From NCBI GenBank assembly GCA_945865635.1, contig CAMBEP010000042.1, forward strand, positions 1 through 42,914: a stretch of DNA of 42,914 nt, in the 5' to 3' direction. Source of the stretch: Candidatus Kuenenia stuttgartensis (GTDB lineage: Bacteria > Planctomycetota > Planctomycetia > Isosphaerales > Isosphaeraceae). Below, in pieces: positions 19,099 through 26,264 of the stretch. Each line of letters starts with the position of its first letter. Positions within the stretch are counted from its first letter, which is position 1. A program made the position numbers and the translations under genes. The notes beneath the pieces are model-generated. The model worked only from the letters and a program-made list of their open reading frames with translations, did no database searches and was not told the origin of the DNA.

Positions 19099-20475
19099 TT
19101 AAGCCGGCCCCTGGGCCCTGATGGTCACACTCGCCTTATGTGCCGTCAGGCCTTCCACTTCCGCCAGATGCGTGATTTCGCCTGCAATTTGCCGCAAGCC
19201 TTGGTCCGTCAGGTGGATCATGCTTGTGGTGCGAAGAAAGCTGTTGGCCGAAAGACCGCTTGCCCACCGCGCTGTGCCCCCGGTGGGCAGGACATGAGAT
19301 GGCCCTGCCGCATAGTCGCCAGCCGCCACTGGTGCCTGATGGCCCAGGAAAATGGCACCGGCGTTGGTCAACTGATCCGAAAGCTCGAGCGCATTGGCTG
19401 TGGAAATGTGGAGATGCTCGGGGGCCATCAAATTCGATAGCTCGACCGCCTCAGCCTCGTCCCTGACCAAGACCAGTGCTCCATATTGCTCCAGGCTCTC
19501 GCGGGCCAGGTCGCCTCGCGAAAGCTGCGAAAGCTGCAACTCAATTGCCATGGCCACCGATTCAATCAATTCTGGCACCCAGGTGACCAGAAGCGACGAG
19601 CCCGGCGAATGTTCCGCCTGACTAATCAGGTCGGCCGCGATAAAATCCGGCCGGGCCGATTCGTCCGCAATCAACAGAACCTCGCTCGGGCCAGCAATCG
19701 AGTCAATGTCCACAAGCCCATAAACCGCTTTCTTGGCCAAAGCCACAAATAAATTGCCGGGCCCGACAATCTTGTCCACAGCCTTGATCCCCTCCACCCC
19801 ATACGCCAATGCCCCAACCGCCTGGGCACCGCCAATGCGATAAACCTCTGTCACACCCAAAATGTGGCACGCCGCAAGCAGTTCCCGATTGTATCCACCA
19901 AACCCCGTTGGCGGCACCACAACCACAATCTCTGCCACACCAGCCGCCTGGGCCGGCACCACCGTCATGATCAGGCTCGACGGATACGCCGCCGCCCCGC
20001 CCGGAATGCAGACCCCCACTCGCTGAAGCGGCCTGTATCGCAGCCAAATCTGGCCATCCAGATCCCTGAGCGGCGCAGAGTCATGGTGCAAGATCGACTT
20101 CTGAAACGCCAGAACATTCGCCCTGACCCGCCCAATAGTCTCAATGTAAGCCTGGCTCACTCCCGCCGCAGCCTCTGCCATCTCCTCCGGCGATACCCGC
20201 ATCGTCTCGGCCGTAAGCAATTTGCCATCAAGCTGTTGCGTGTAGCGTAAAACCGCTTCCAGACCGGCTCTGCTGATATCCGACAAGATCCGGTCTACCA
20301 CCTCTATCGGTGTCAGGGCCTCTCCAAATACCTGCATGGTCAGCTCTCGCCCTCGCGGGCTGACAATATCGCCTCGCGGCGAAAGACTCTTGCGAAGTCC
20401 CGCCAAATGTGCCAAACCCTCTGGGCGGGCAGATGTCAGGTCAAGCCGCTTTAACGTCGGGAATGGTTTTGACAT
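19099..20475 (-). CDS. hisD: Histidinol dehydrogenase
   Basis: The protein has 458 residues from ATG 20475 (KPFPTLKRLDLTS), slightly longer than the usual 430. Motifs: RYRPLQRVGVCIPGGAAAYPSSLIMTVVPAQAAGV (NAD-binding part), RIGGAQAVGALAYG, KIVGPGNLFVALAKKAVYG, DSIAGPSEVLLIADE, the zinc ligands Gln/His in ISQAEHSPGSS, Asp in APVAAGDYAAGPSHVLPTGG and the catalytic segment LMAPEHLHI. It oxidises histidinol to histidine in two NAD-dependent steps, the last steps of the pathway. It is the first gene of the leftward cluster with GNAT and hisC. The 215 bases upstream contain no gene and probably its promoter. Confidence 0.94.
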   Translation of the reverse strand: MSKPFPTLKRLDLTSARPEGLAHLAGLRKSLSPRGDIVSPRGRELTMQVFGEALTPIEVVDRILSDISRAGLEAVLRYTQQLDGKLLTAETMRVSPEEMAEAAAGVSQAYIETIGRVRANVLAFQKSILHHDSAPLRDLDGQIWLRYRPLQRVGVCIPGGAAAYPSSLIMTVVPAQAAGVAEIVVVVPPTGFGGYNRELLAACHILGVTEVYRIGGAQAVGALAYGVEGIKAVDKIVGPGNLFVALAKKAVYGLVDIDSIAGPSEVLLIADESARPDFIAADLISQAEHSPGSSLLVTWVPELIESVAMAIELQLSQLSRGDLARESLEQYGALVLVRDEAEAVELSNLMAPEHLHISTANALELSDQLTNAGAIFLGHQAPVAAGDYAAGPSHVLPTGGTARWASGLSANSFLRTTSMIHLTDQGLRQIAGEITHLAEVEGLTAHKASVTIRAQGPA

Positions 20476-20690
20476 GTGTAGACTTTTCGCGTTTCTTCTC
20501 TCTGCGGATTCGCCCATCGGGTGCATTCCGACTTTTTTTGTGTCGCTTCACTCACCATATCATATATCAAAAACACCCCAAAAAAAAGGCTCACACCAAG
20601 CCAGCTCCCAAAACCCTGCCGCTTCTCATCACTTCATAGCCAACCAAAAAAACATCTCCGAAGATCCTCAAACCAGCCTCGCTCATGGTC

Positions 20691-21293
20691 TTAAAACCCA
20701 TTTCCACCAGACTTCCTGTAATGCCTCAGCCGAACTCGGTCCTGAAGCCACTCCTGAATCATCGACCAGCCCCATTCCTCCCGAATCTCAGGCCTTTTAT
20801 GGGGCGTCAGGACAATCAGATCACTCGCGATTTCTGACATCCTCAAACAGACCATTGGCAATCGGCTCCGCTCGGCCAAATGTAACGCAAAGGAACAGAA
20901 AATCAAGTCGTAAGTCCTATCCTTCAAGACACCTTCGGCAATGGCAGAAAAATCATGGGGCGCGGCCGTCAAGCCAGTTCGTTGCAAATAGGCAGGGCCG
21001 GTGAAAGGGTCAATCCCCTCGATTTCATAAAACCCTGAAGCCTGAAAAAAACTCGTGATTTCGCCCGAACCACATGCCAGATCAAGCACTTTGGAGCCTT
21101 GCTCTGGCCTCCATCGGGCAAACCAGATCTCTAATAATTTTCGGATCACCCCCTCATGAGGGTTGCGGTAATCCGCCTGATGAACCTCATAATAGGATGC
21201 AGGACCAAGCTGGTCATATCCCTGCCGGATCGGTTCCGGTGGCACCAAGCCCGGCTTTTTTTTTGGTCGATTGTAGGATCCCTGACGCCCCAT
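20691..21293 (-). CDS. SAM-dependent methyltransferase, class I
   Basis: This 200-residue protein has the SAM motif KVLDLACGSGEITSFF, the acidic end of strand 2 in EIEGIDPFTG and motif IV region YDLIFCSFALHL. The substrate is unknown. The N-terminal 15 residues are basic and include a poly-Lys stretch coded by a run of A, so the start could also be a GTG at 21245. With ATG 21293 the start codon overlaps the ATG of the divergent maf gene (CATG at 21291-21294). It lies between hisD and maf and has no obvious functional partner. Confidence 0.75.
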   Translation of the reverse strand: MGRQGSYNRPKKKPGLVPPEPIRQGYDQLGPASYYEVHQADYRNPHEGVIRKLLEIWFARWRPEQGSKVLDLACGSGEITSFFQASGFYEIEGIDPFTGPAYLQRTGLTAAPHDFSAIAEGVLKDRTYDLIFCSFALHLAERSRLPMVCLRMSEIASDLIVLTPHKRPEIREEWGWSMIQEWLQDRVRLRHYRKSGGNGF

Positions 21294-21876
21294 GCCTGAT
21301 TTTGTCCTGGCCAGCACTTCAAAATATCGAAAAACCCTTCTCCAGAGGCTCGGGCTTAACCCTGATTGTATCGCGCCAGGGGTCGACGAAGAAGCTTACA
21401 AACTCAAAATTTCCGACCCCCTCCAGCTCGCTGAGAGCCTGGCAATGGCCAAAGCCCAAGCCGTCGCCCTCAAAAGGCCCGGCTCGATCGTCATCGGTGG
21501 CGACCAGCTCCTCACCATCCATGGCCAAATTCTCGGCAAACCCGGCTCAGAAAAAGCCGCCGTGGATCAGCTTGAACTCCTCTCGGGAAAAACCCATACG
21601 CTCATCACAGCCATGGCCGTCATCGGTCCCGATGGGCAGCTCTATCGCCATACGGATCATGCCTCGCTCACCATGCGAAGCCTCTCTCGTGCCGACCTCG
21701 AGCGCTATGTCGCCAGAGACCTTCCCATCGACTGTGCCGGCTCCTATAAGCTCGAAGAATCAGGCATTGCCCTCTTCGATCGCGTCCAGACCGACGACTT
21801 CAATGCCATCACCGGGCTGCCACTCCTGGCACTCGTCAGAATCCTGACCCGGCTCGGTCTTCAACTTCCTGCCTGA
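21292..21876 (+). CDS. maf: Maf-family nucleotide pyrophosphatase
   Basis: At 194 residues it has the usual size. It opens with LASTSKYRKTLLQRLGL (normally LASxSPRR; here Pro-Arg-Arg is Lys-Tyr-Arg-Lys), then APGVDEEAYK, the catalytic GGDQLLTIHGQILGKPGS (DQ with the following Gly-Lys-Pro), LSGKTHTLITAMAVI, DCAGSYKLEESGIALFDRVQTDDFNAITGLPLL. Maf enzymes hydrolyse dTTP/UTP or modified nucleotides such as m7GTP to monophosphates, keeping the pool clean. The changed N-terminal motif resembles the m7GTP-specific YceF subgroup more than YhdE, but this is uncertain. It diverges from the methyltransferase gene. Confidence 0.88.
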   Translation: MPDFVLASTSKYRKTLLQRLGLNPDCIAPGVDEEAYKLKISDPLQLAESLAMAKAQAVALKRPGSIVIGGDQLLTIHGQILGKPGSEKAAVDQLELLSGKTHTLITAMAVIGPDGQLYRHTDHASLTMRSLSRADLERYVARDLPIDCAGSYKLEESGIALFDRVQTDDFNAITGLPLLALVRILTRLGLQLPA

Positions 21877-21937
21877 ACCGACCCCGAACATGGCCTGATT
21901 CTGAAAAAAAATAAAATTCGCAGAGAGCCCAAAAACG

Positions 21938-22858
21938 ATGGCCGTCAAAGTGATCGAATGGCATTGCGGGATCGGTGGAGCCGCTGCGGCCCTGGGGCCA
22001 TCAGTCCAAGTCATTGCCGCTGTGGACAATCATCTTGATGCCATTTCGGTCTATCAAAAAAACTTCACCAACCACAAGGTTTACGTCAAAAATATCGAAA
22101 AGCTCACCCCCCGGCAAGTCGCCCAATGGGGCCTGGCCGACCTCTGGTGGATGAGCCCCCCATGCCAGCCTCATACCGTTCTGGGCAGAAAACTCGACTT
22201 GAAAGACCCCAGATCCGCCTCCTTCATCCACCTCCTGAAACTGATCGAAGCCTTGCGCCCACCCAACCTGGCACTCGAAAATGTGCCGGGCTTTGCTCAA
22301 AGCCAATCGCGCGAAGCACTTGTAAATCTTTTGGTAAAATCTGGTTACTCCATATTCGAAGAGGTCGTTTGTCCGACCCTCTGGGGCTGGCCGAATCGTC
22401 GGCAAAGATTTTACCTGGCCGCAACTCTCGACTCCTCAAAAGGCTTCCTGGAGCCCTCTGAAACCCAAATCGACGAAAGTTGCAGCAATAGCCTGGATTT
22501 TATCGACCCCGACCATGACCATAACCCCGAACTAATTCTTAATCAAGAGTTTATGGACCGTTATCAGAATGCCATCCAGATTGTCGACCGCCATGAGCCA
22601 TCCGTCACCACCAATTGCTTCACATCCGCTTACGGGCGAAGCCCGACTCGCTGCGGATCCTATCTCTGGCTCCCGGACCAATCCTCCGCCCGACGCTTTG
22701 CCCCAAGCGAAATCCTCAGCTATCTGGACTTCCCCAAAACCTATCAATTGCCTCAGGAGATGACCCTCAGAAAGCTCTGGTCGCTAACCGGCAACAGCCT
22801 CGCACTGGGTGCCACAAGGCGTCTTTTATCAAGGTTTTACATCCTGAAAAGCAGATAA
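21938..22858 (+). CDS. Dnmt2-like cytosine-C5 methyltransferase (probable tRNA-Asp C38)
   Basis: This 306-residue protein has all cytosine-C5 motifs: I (VIEWHCGIGGAAAALG), IV with nucleophile Cys76 (MSPPCQPHTVLGRKLDLKDPRSASF), VI (Glu114 in LENVPGF), VIII (GWPNRRQRFYLAA) and X (LTGNSLALGA). It has only a short variable region and the Dnmt2 hallmark Cys-Phe-Thr plus Tyr at residues 227-232 (NCFTSAYGR). The spacing and residues around motif IV and the end (F-x-P-x-EI...LDFP) follow human TRDMT1/Dnmt2 closely, as recalled from memory. Dnmt2 methylates C38 of tRNA-Asp; a tRNA-Asp(GUC) with C38 is encoded 1.7 kb downstream. It could still be a solitary DNA methyltransferase, but no restriction partner is near. 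It follows maf by 61 bases. Confidence 0.85.
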   Translation: MAVKVIEWHCGIGGAAAALGPSVQVIAAVDNHLDAISVYQKNFTNHKVYVKNIEKLTPRQVAQWGLADLWWMSPPCQPHTVLGRKLDLKDPRSASFIHLLKLIEALRPPNLALENVPGFAQSQSREALVNLLVKSGYSIFEEVVCPTLWGWPNRRQRFYLAATLDSSKGFLEPSETQIDESCSNSLDFIDPDHDHNPELILNQEFMDRYQNAIQIVDRHEPSVTTNCFTSAYGRSPTRCGSYLWLPDQSSARRFAPSEILSYLDFPKTYQLPQEMTLRKLWSLTGNSLALGATRRLLSRFYILKSR

Positions 22859-22862
22859 ATAA

Positions 22863-22888
22863 AGGCCGCCCGTGGACGTGGGCGGCCT
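22863..22888. terminator. Bidirectional terminator between two convergent genes
   Basis: AGGCCGCCC (22863-22871) and GGGCGGCCT (22880-22888) form a perfect 9-base GC-rich stem with an 8-base loop. On the minus strand it is followed by a T-rich tail (CTTTATTTATC), which fits termination of the FKBP gene; it lies directly after the methyltransferase stop on the plus strand. Confidence 0.75.
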
Positions 22889-22939
22889 GAGGAAGGCGAA
22901 ATCAAACGGGAGCAATCCGGGAATCATTCCGGTGCCGAA

Positions 22940-23515
22940 TCAGTCGATTTTCACGAGTTCCACGTCGAAAACAAGCGTGGAGTTGGGCGGGATTCTCGAT
23001 CCCGAGCCATTCTTGCCGTATCCCATGTCAGGAGGAATGGTCAGTTTTCGCTTCTCGCCCACTTTCATCCCCTGAATGCCGACATCCCAGCCCTTGATCA
23101 CACCACCTTCGCCAACCCTGAATTCAAACGGCCGGCCACGGCCCACCGAGCTGTCAAACTGAGAGCCGGTCGAAAGCTTGCCCGTGTAGTGCACAGCAAC
23201 CCTCTGGCCAACCTTGACACCTTCGCCCTGACCTTCAGAAATGATCTCGATCTTTAAGCCAGAATTCTGCGTATCTTTCGGATCAATTCCCGGCTTTTCG
23301 ACAAACTTGGCAGGTGGCTGGGCCTCTGCTATTTTCTTTGCACTCGAGACACTCTCCCCAAGCGCCGCCGGTGCGTCTTCCGACTTCTGTGCCGGTGGAA
23401 TGTCTACAAATTCCATGCCGGGCGGGCCTGCTGGTACAATCTGAGGCGGCTCTCCACAGCCTATGGTTGAGATCACTGCGACACTGCAAACAGCCAGAGA
23501 CTTGCGAATCATCAT
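22940..23515 (-). CDS. FKBP-type peptidyl-prolyl isomerase, putative lipoprotein
   Basis: The protein has 191 residues from ATG 23515 (a second ATG follows directly). It starts with a lipoprotein-type signal (MMIRKSLAVCSVAVISTIGC, Cys20 as the lipidation site). A low-complexity Pro/Ala/Glu-rich linker runs to about residue 80. The C-terminal FKBP domain is complete: GVKVGQRVAVHYTGKLSTGSQFDSSVGRGRPFEFRVGEGGVIKGWDVGIQGMKVGEKRKLTIPPDMGYG and NSTLVFDVELVKID, with the active-site Tyr, Asp, Phe, Val-Ile, Trp and Tyr present. It would assist folding of exported proteins at the membrane. It converges with the Dnmt2-like gene. Confidence 0.93.
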   Translation of the reverse strand: MMIRKSLAVCSVAVISTIGCGEPPQIVPAGPPGMEFVDIPPAQKSEDAPAALGESVSSAKKIAEAQPPAKFVEKPGIDPKDTQNSGLKIEIISEGQGEGVKVGQRVAVHYTGKLSTGSQFDSSVGRGRPFEFRVGEGGVIKGWDVGIQGMKVGEKRKLTIPPDMGYGKNGSGSRIPPNSTLVFDVELVKID

Positions 23516-23697
23516 ATTGTGATACTCGTTTTTGGATCGTAATTCATTTTGGAGGTGACGATTTATGTACCGGTTCGTGATCCGCCCATCAGGGCCCACT
23601 CGCCAATACATCCCAGATCAATCTATTATGCACTCAAATCGAGTCGGTTTGCCAGATGCTGCCCATCCCAAAACGGGCCTTCTCAGGTTTTCCTGCG

Positions 23698-24414
23698 TCA
23701 GACATCGACCAAGCTGATCGAGATCCTTCCCCCGAAACAAACATCCACATCCGCCCCCTTGACACGCGGCCTTTCATGATAGATTCCGCTGTAGGCTGCT
23801 GAATTTGCGTCGTAAAGATAATCCAGGGGCAAGGGCGACCTGTCCCAGGGGCAATCCACACATTCCGGCATCGGCGTGCCGGCAGGCAAGCAGGGCAGGT
23901 TCACATTCCAGAACGCATTTTCAGGCAAGTCACGTTCGAGAAGATCTTTGAGAACCACCGAAGCCCACACCGCCGCCTGATCCCAGTCGATTTCATGGTT
24001 CCTCGCAATGTAATGCGAGATGGCGATCCCCTTTCGACCATGAAACACCCCCTCCCGAACAGCAGCCACAGTGCCCGAATGAAAGATGTCGACGCCCAGG
24101 TTTCCGCCTGAATTGATGCCGGAAATGATCCACGACCCTGAGCTTGCAAACCGGTGCAGAGCCAGCCTGACACAATCCGCAGGTGTCCCCGCCACGCTCC
24201 ATCCACCGAGACTTTCCGCTTGGGAAAGGATCGAGGAGTGCGTCGTCACCGCGTGGCCACACCCTGAAACCGCCTCCGCAGGCGCAACCACCAGGAAATC
24301 TGCCCCGATTCCTCTCACAGATTGCTTCAAAGCCCTCAAACCCGGAGCATGATAGCCATCGTCGTTAGTCAAAATGAAAAATGAAAGACCCGGGCTGGGC
24401 GGAATTTGTGACAT
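23698..24414 (-). CDS. surE: 5'/3'-nucleotidase SurE
   Basis: The protein has 238 residues from ATG 24414; a GTG 9 bases earlier is also open. Metal-binding motifs: FFILTNDDGYHAPGL (Asp18-Asp19), VVAPAEAVSGCGHAVT (Ser/Asn position) and SGINSGGNLGVDIFHSGTVAAVREG (Asn). The C-terminal half is FWNVNLPC and YHERPRVKGADVDVCFGGRISIS. SurE removes phosphate from nucleoside 5'- or 3'-monophosphates and is often tied to stress survival. Its gene reads away from the tRNA-Asp gene; the 122 bases between hold the tRNA promoter. It is the last chromosomal gene before the integrated element. Confidence 0.93.
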   Translation of the reverse strand: MSQIPPSPGLSFFILTNDDGYHAPGLRALKQSVRGIGADFLVVAPAEAVSGCGHAVTTHSSILSQAESLGGWSVAGTPADCVRLALHRFASSGSWIISGINSGGNLGVDIFHSGTVAAVREGVFHGRKGIAISHYIARNHEIDWDQAAVWASVVLKDLLERDLPENAFWNVNLPCLPAGTPMPECVDCPWDRSPLPLDYLYDANSAAYSGIYHERPRVKGADVDVCFGGRISISLVDV

Positions 24415-24441
24415 CTTTTCCACACTTTGTTCGAGAGAATC

Positions 24442-24469
24442 TTGACAAGGGCCATCGATACGGTACTAT
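24442..24469 (+). promoter_or_regulatory. Probable promoter of the tRNA-Asp gene
   Basis: A perfect -35 box TTGACA (24442-24447) is followed after 16 bases by TACTAT (24464-24469), with an alternative TATATA at 24467-24472. The tRNA begins about 68 bases after the -10 box, leaving room for a short leader. Only a sequence match. Confidence 0.65.
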
Positions 24470-24536
24470 ATACGTGTCGAGGCCAACGAGACAAACGATT
24501 CCTAAAAGATCGATTCAAACGCGGCCCAGTCATGTT

Positions 24537-24610
24537 GGGGATGTAGCTCAACTGGTTAGAGCACCGGCCTGTCACGCCGGAGGTTGCGGGTTCGAGCCCC
24601 GTCGTCCTCG
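24537..24610 (+). tRNA. tRNA-Asp (anticodon GUC)
   Basis: It folds as a complete 74-base cloverleaf. Acceptor GGGGATG pairs with CGTCCTC (with G-U pairs), D stem GCTC/GAGC, anticodon stem CCGGC/GCCGG with loop CTGTCAC (anticodon GTC at 24571-24573), T arm GCGGG-TTCGAGC-CCCGT and discriminator G at 24610. The CCA end is not encoded. The anticodon loop has C32, A37, C38 (24575) and C40, the bases known to matter for Dnmt2 methylation. The integrase gene follows 74 bases later, so this gene is probably the integration site; it remains intact. Confidence 0.97.
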
Positions 24611-24683
24611 TTCTTTAAATACTAAGGGTTTGTGTCATTTTGACAGCCCTTCGAAGAACGTGTTAGTTGGTCTGCTGGCAGAA

Positions 24684-25745
24684 ATGCGAGCATTTCCAAT
24701 GGAAACACGAAACGAGCCGTTCTACCGTAAGTCACGTAAAGCGTGGTACTTACAAGTCGGAAAGCGGCAGATAAAACTGGCAGAGAACAAGGCAGAAGCG
24801 TGGGCCAAATGGCACGCGTTGATGTCCCATGGGGAAACTTGTAAAGAGTCGAAGCCGTCTCTAAAAACTATCTGCGAAGCTTTCTTGAATGAGACCAAAA
24901 GTAGTCGTTCCGAGAAGACGTGGCAGTGGTATGGTATGTATATTGATAGGTTACTCCTTGGTATTAAAGGAGATATGGTGGCAGAAAATGTCAGTATGGC
25001 TGACGTTCAGATGCTTATTTTGAAGCAGGTCGGCTGGAAGCAGAATACACGGCATAACTTTGGACGTGCTGTGCAGCGTGTTTTCAGTTGGGCAGAAAAG
25101 AACAACTTGATTGAGAAAAATCCAGTGAAACATCTGGAAAAATGCCCCACTGAAGCCAGGGAAGATTACGTAACTCCTGAGCAATGGTCGTTTATCGAGC
25201 CGAGCTTGACAGAAGGTCCGTTTAAGGATCTCTTAATCCTCGCTTGGGATACAGGGATGAGGCCTCAAGAGTTGATCAGGATCGAAGCCAGGCATTTCCG
25301 TAAAGATGAGCGTATGGTTGTCTTCCCTGCTTCAGAAGCGAAAGGCAAGAAGCGTCCCAGAGTTGTCTACTTGGCGACTCAAAGGGCATTCGAGATTATT
25401 GAAAGGTGTTCCTGCGTCAACCAGGTTGGGCCGATTCTCACTAACTCGAACGGTCGTCCATGGAACAAGATGTCTGTGAATTGCTCTATGAGAAGTATGG
25501 CAAAAAAGATTGGGATCAAGACTCACCTCGGTGCTTTTCGAAAAAGCTATTGCACGGAAGCCCTAAAGAATGGGGTTGATCCGATCACTTTGGCCAAGCT
25601 TATGGGGCATGTGGATGCAGGAATGATCATGAAGGTTTACTCTCAGGTTCACCAGGATCGGGAATTCATGGCCGAATCAGCGATGAAAGCTAAAGGGTTG
25701 TTGCCTGATACCAAAAGAGTTGTACCCGAGAATCTAGACAAGTAG
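24684..25745 (+). CDS. Tyrosine recombinase/integrase
   Basis: The protein has 353 residues from ATG 24684; ATG 24699 (348 residues) is as likely. It has an N-terminal arm/core-binding half (FYRKSRKAWYLQVGKRQIKLAENKAEA, then SEKTWQWYGMYIDRLL) and a C-terminal catalytic half with Arg193 (DTGMRPQELIRI), a beta-hairpin Lys (AKGKKRPRVVYL), Arg286 (GAFRKSYCTEAL), His309 (LMGHVD) and nucleophile Tyr319 (VYSQV). The His of the usual HxxR box is Gly283 here, a variation. It would insert and excise the element at the tRNA-Asp 3' end. Typical AT-richer codon use sets it apart from the chromosomal genes to the left. Confidence 0.92.
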   Translation: MRAFPMETRNEPFYRKSRKAWYLQVGKRQIKLAENKAEAWAKWHALMSHGETCKESKPSLKTICEAFLNETKSSRSEKTWQWYGMYIDRLLLGIKGDMVAENVSMADVQMLILKQVGWKQNTRHNFGRAVQRVFSWAEKNNLIEKNPVKHLEKCPTEAREDYVTPEQWSFIEPSLTEGPFKDLLILAWDTGMRPQELIRIEARHFRKDERMVVFPASEAKGKKRPRVVYLATQRAFEIIERCSCVNQVGPILTNSNGRPWNKMSVNCSMRSMAKKIGIKTHLGAFRKSYCTEALKNGVDPITLAKLMGHVDAGMIMKVYSQVHQDREFMAESAMKAKGLLPDTKRVVPENLDK

Positions 25746-26004
25746 ACCGCACTGAGTTCGACCAATTCTGGATGGCTGTAGTAGTGAGCCAAGAGAGAGC
25801 CGGATTTCAGTTCGACAACGCCAGAGAAATCATGGTTTTGCAGGACTGACCTACGGCTCTTTATGGATATAAGTCTGATTTTTAATAGACTTGTGGAGTC
25901 TCATATGCGATTTATTTCTTGAAGAACGCGTTAAGATTCCGGAGGTTTCCAAGAATGCCGGGGTTGGGTCTTGTCAATTAGTTTGAGGATTGGTAATCTT
26001 TTCT

Positions 26005-26064
26005 TATCAGTAGAAACCATTGTCAGAAAAGCGTGTATTTTCCCTGTGATGTTTTCTACTGATA
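26005..26064. repeat. Inverted repeat 1, 12-base arms
   Basis: TATCAGTAGAAA (26005-26016) and TTTCTACTGATA (26053-26064) are perfect reverse complements 36 bases apart. Such spaced arms are typical of protein binding sites in origins or operators rather than terminators. Confidence 0.7.
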
Positions 26065-26065
26065 G

Positions 26066-26144
26066 TTCGGCGATTCAAGAATGCATTAAGCTACAAGATT
26101 CAGAATGGTTCCAATAAGAACTGTCTCTGTTTCAGATCGCCGAA
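26066..26144. repeat. Inverted repeat 2, 9-base arms
   Basis: TTCGGCGAT (26066-26074) and ATCGCCGAA (26136-26144) are perfect reverse complements, starting two bases after the first inverted repeat ends. The arms are short, so chance is possible. Confidence 0.5.
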
Positions 26145-26220
26145 TAATCGATGACTCAAGGTTTGGAATAACCTCGGGTTCGAGTCACGTGGAAGGGCTC
26201 TCGATTTTGTGTGACGAGAT

Positions 26221-26237
26221 TTCAGCATTTTGCTGAA
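26221..26237 (+). promoter_or_regulatory. Hairpin just upstream of the primase ribosome site
   Basis: TTCAGCA, a TTT loop and TGCTGAA form a perfect 7-base stem 14 bases before the AGAGGG ribosome site (26254-26259) of the gene starting at 26265. It might affect translation or be an operator. Confidence 0.4.
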
Positions 26238-26264
26238 TTCTACTTACCATGAGAGAGGGCTACC

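Larger units (their letters stand above)
25746..26264. other. Non-coding stretch with inverted repeats before the primase gene
   Basis: No convincing gene is present in these 519 bases and no short excisionase-like gene was found. The right half contains two inverted repeats (listed separately) and a small hairpin before the primase ribosome site. The placement between integrase and replication gene fits an origin or a regulatory region. Confidence 0.4.

Noticed and set aside
20336..21004. A 222-codon plus-strand frame between hisD and maf
   Set aside because: The first part is antisense to hisD and the last part to the methyltransferase; the translation is low-complexity Ser/Pro-rich without motifs.
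24381..24683. Upstream extension of the integrase frame through the tRNA gene
   Set aside because: It would translate the tRNA-Asp sequence; the conserved integrase begins only after 24684.
26174..26190. CGGGTTCGAG resembling a tRNA T arm, possible second attachment site
   Set aside because: Only ten bases match the tRNA-Asp 3' part, the rest does not pair or match, and the position is inside the element.
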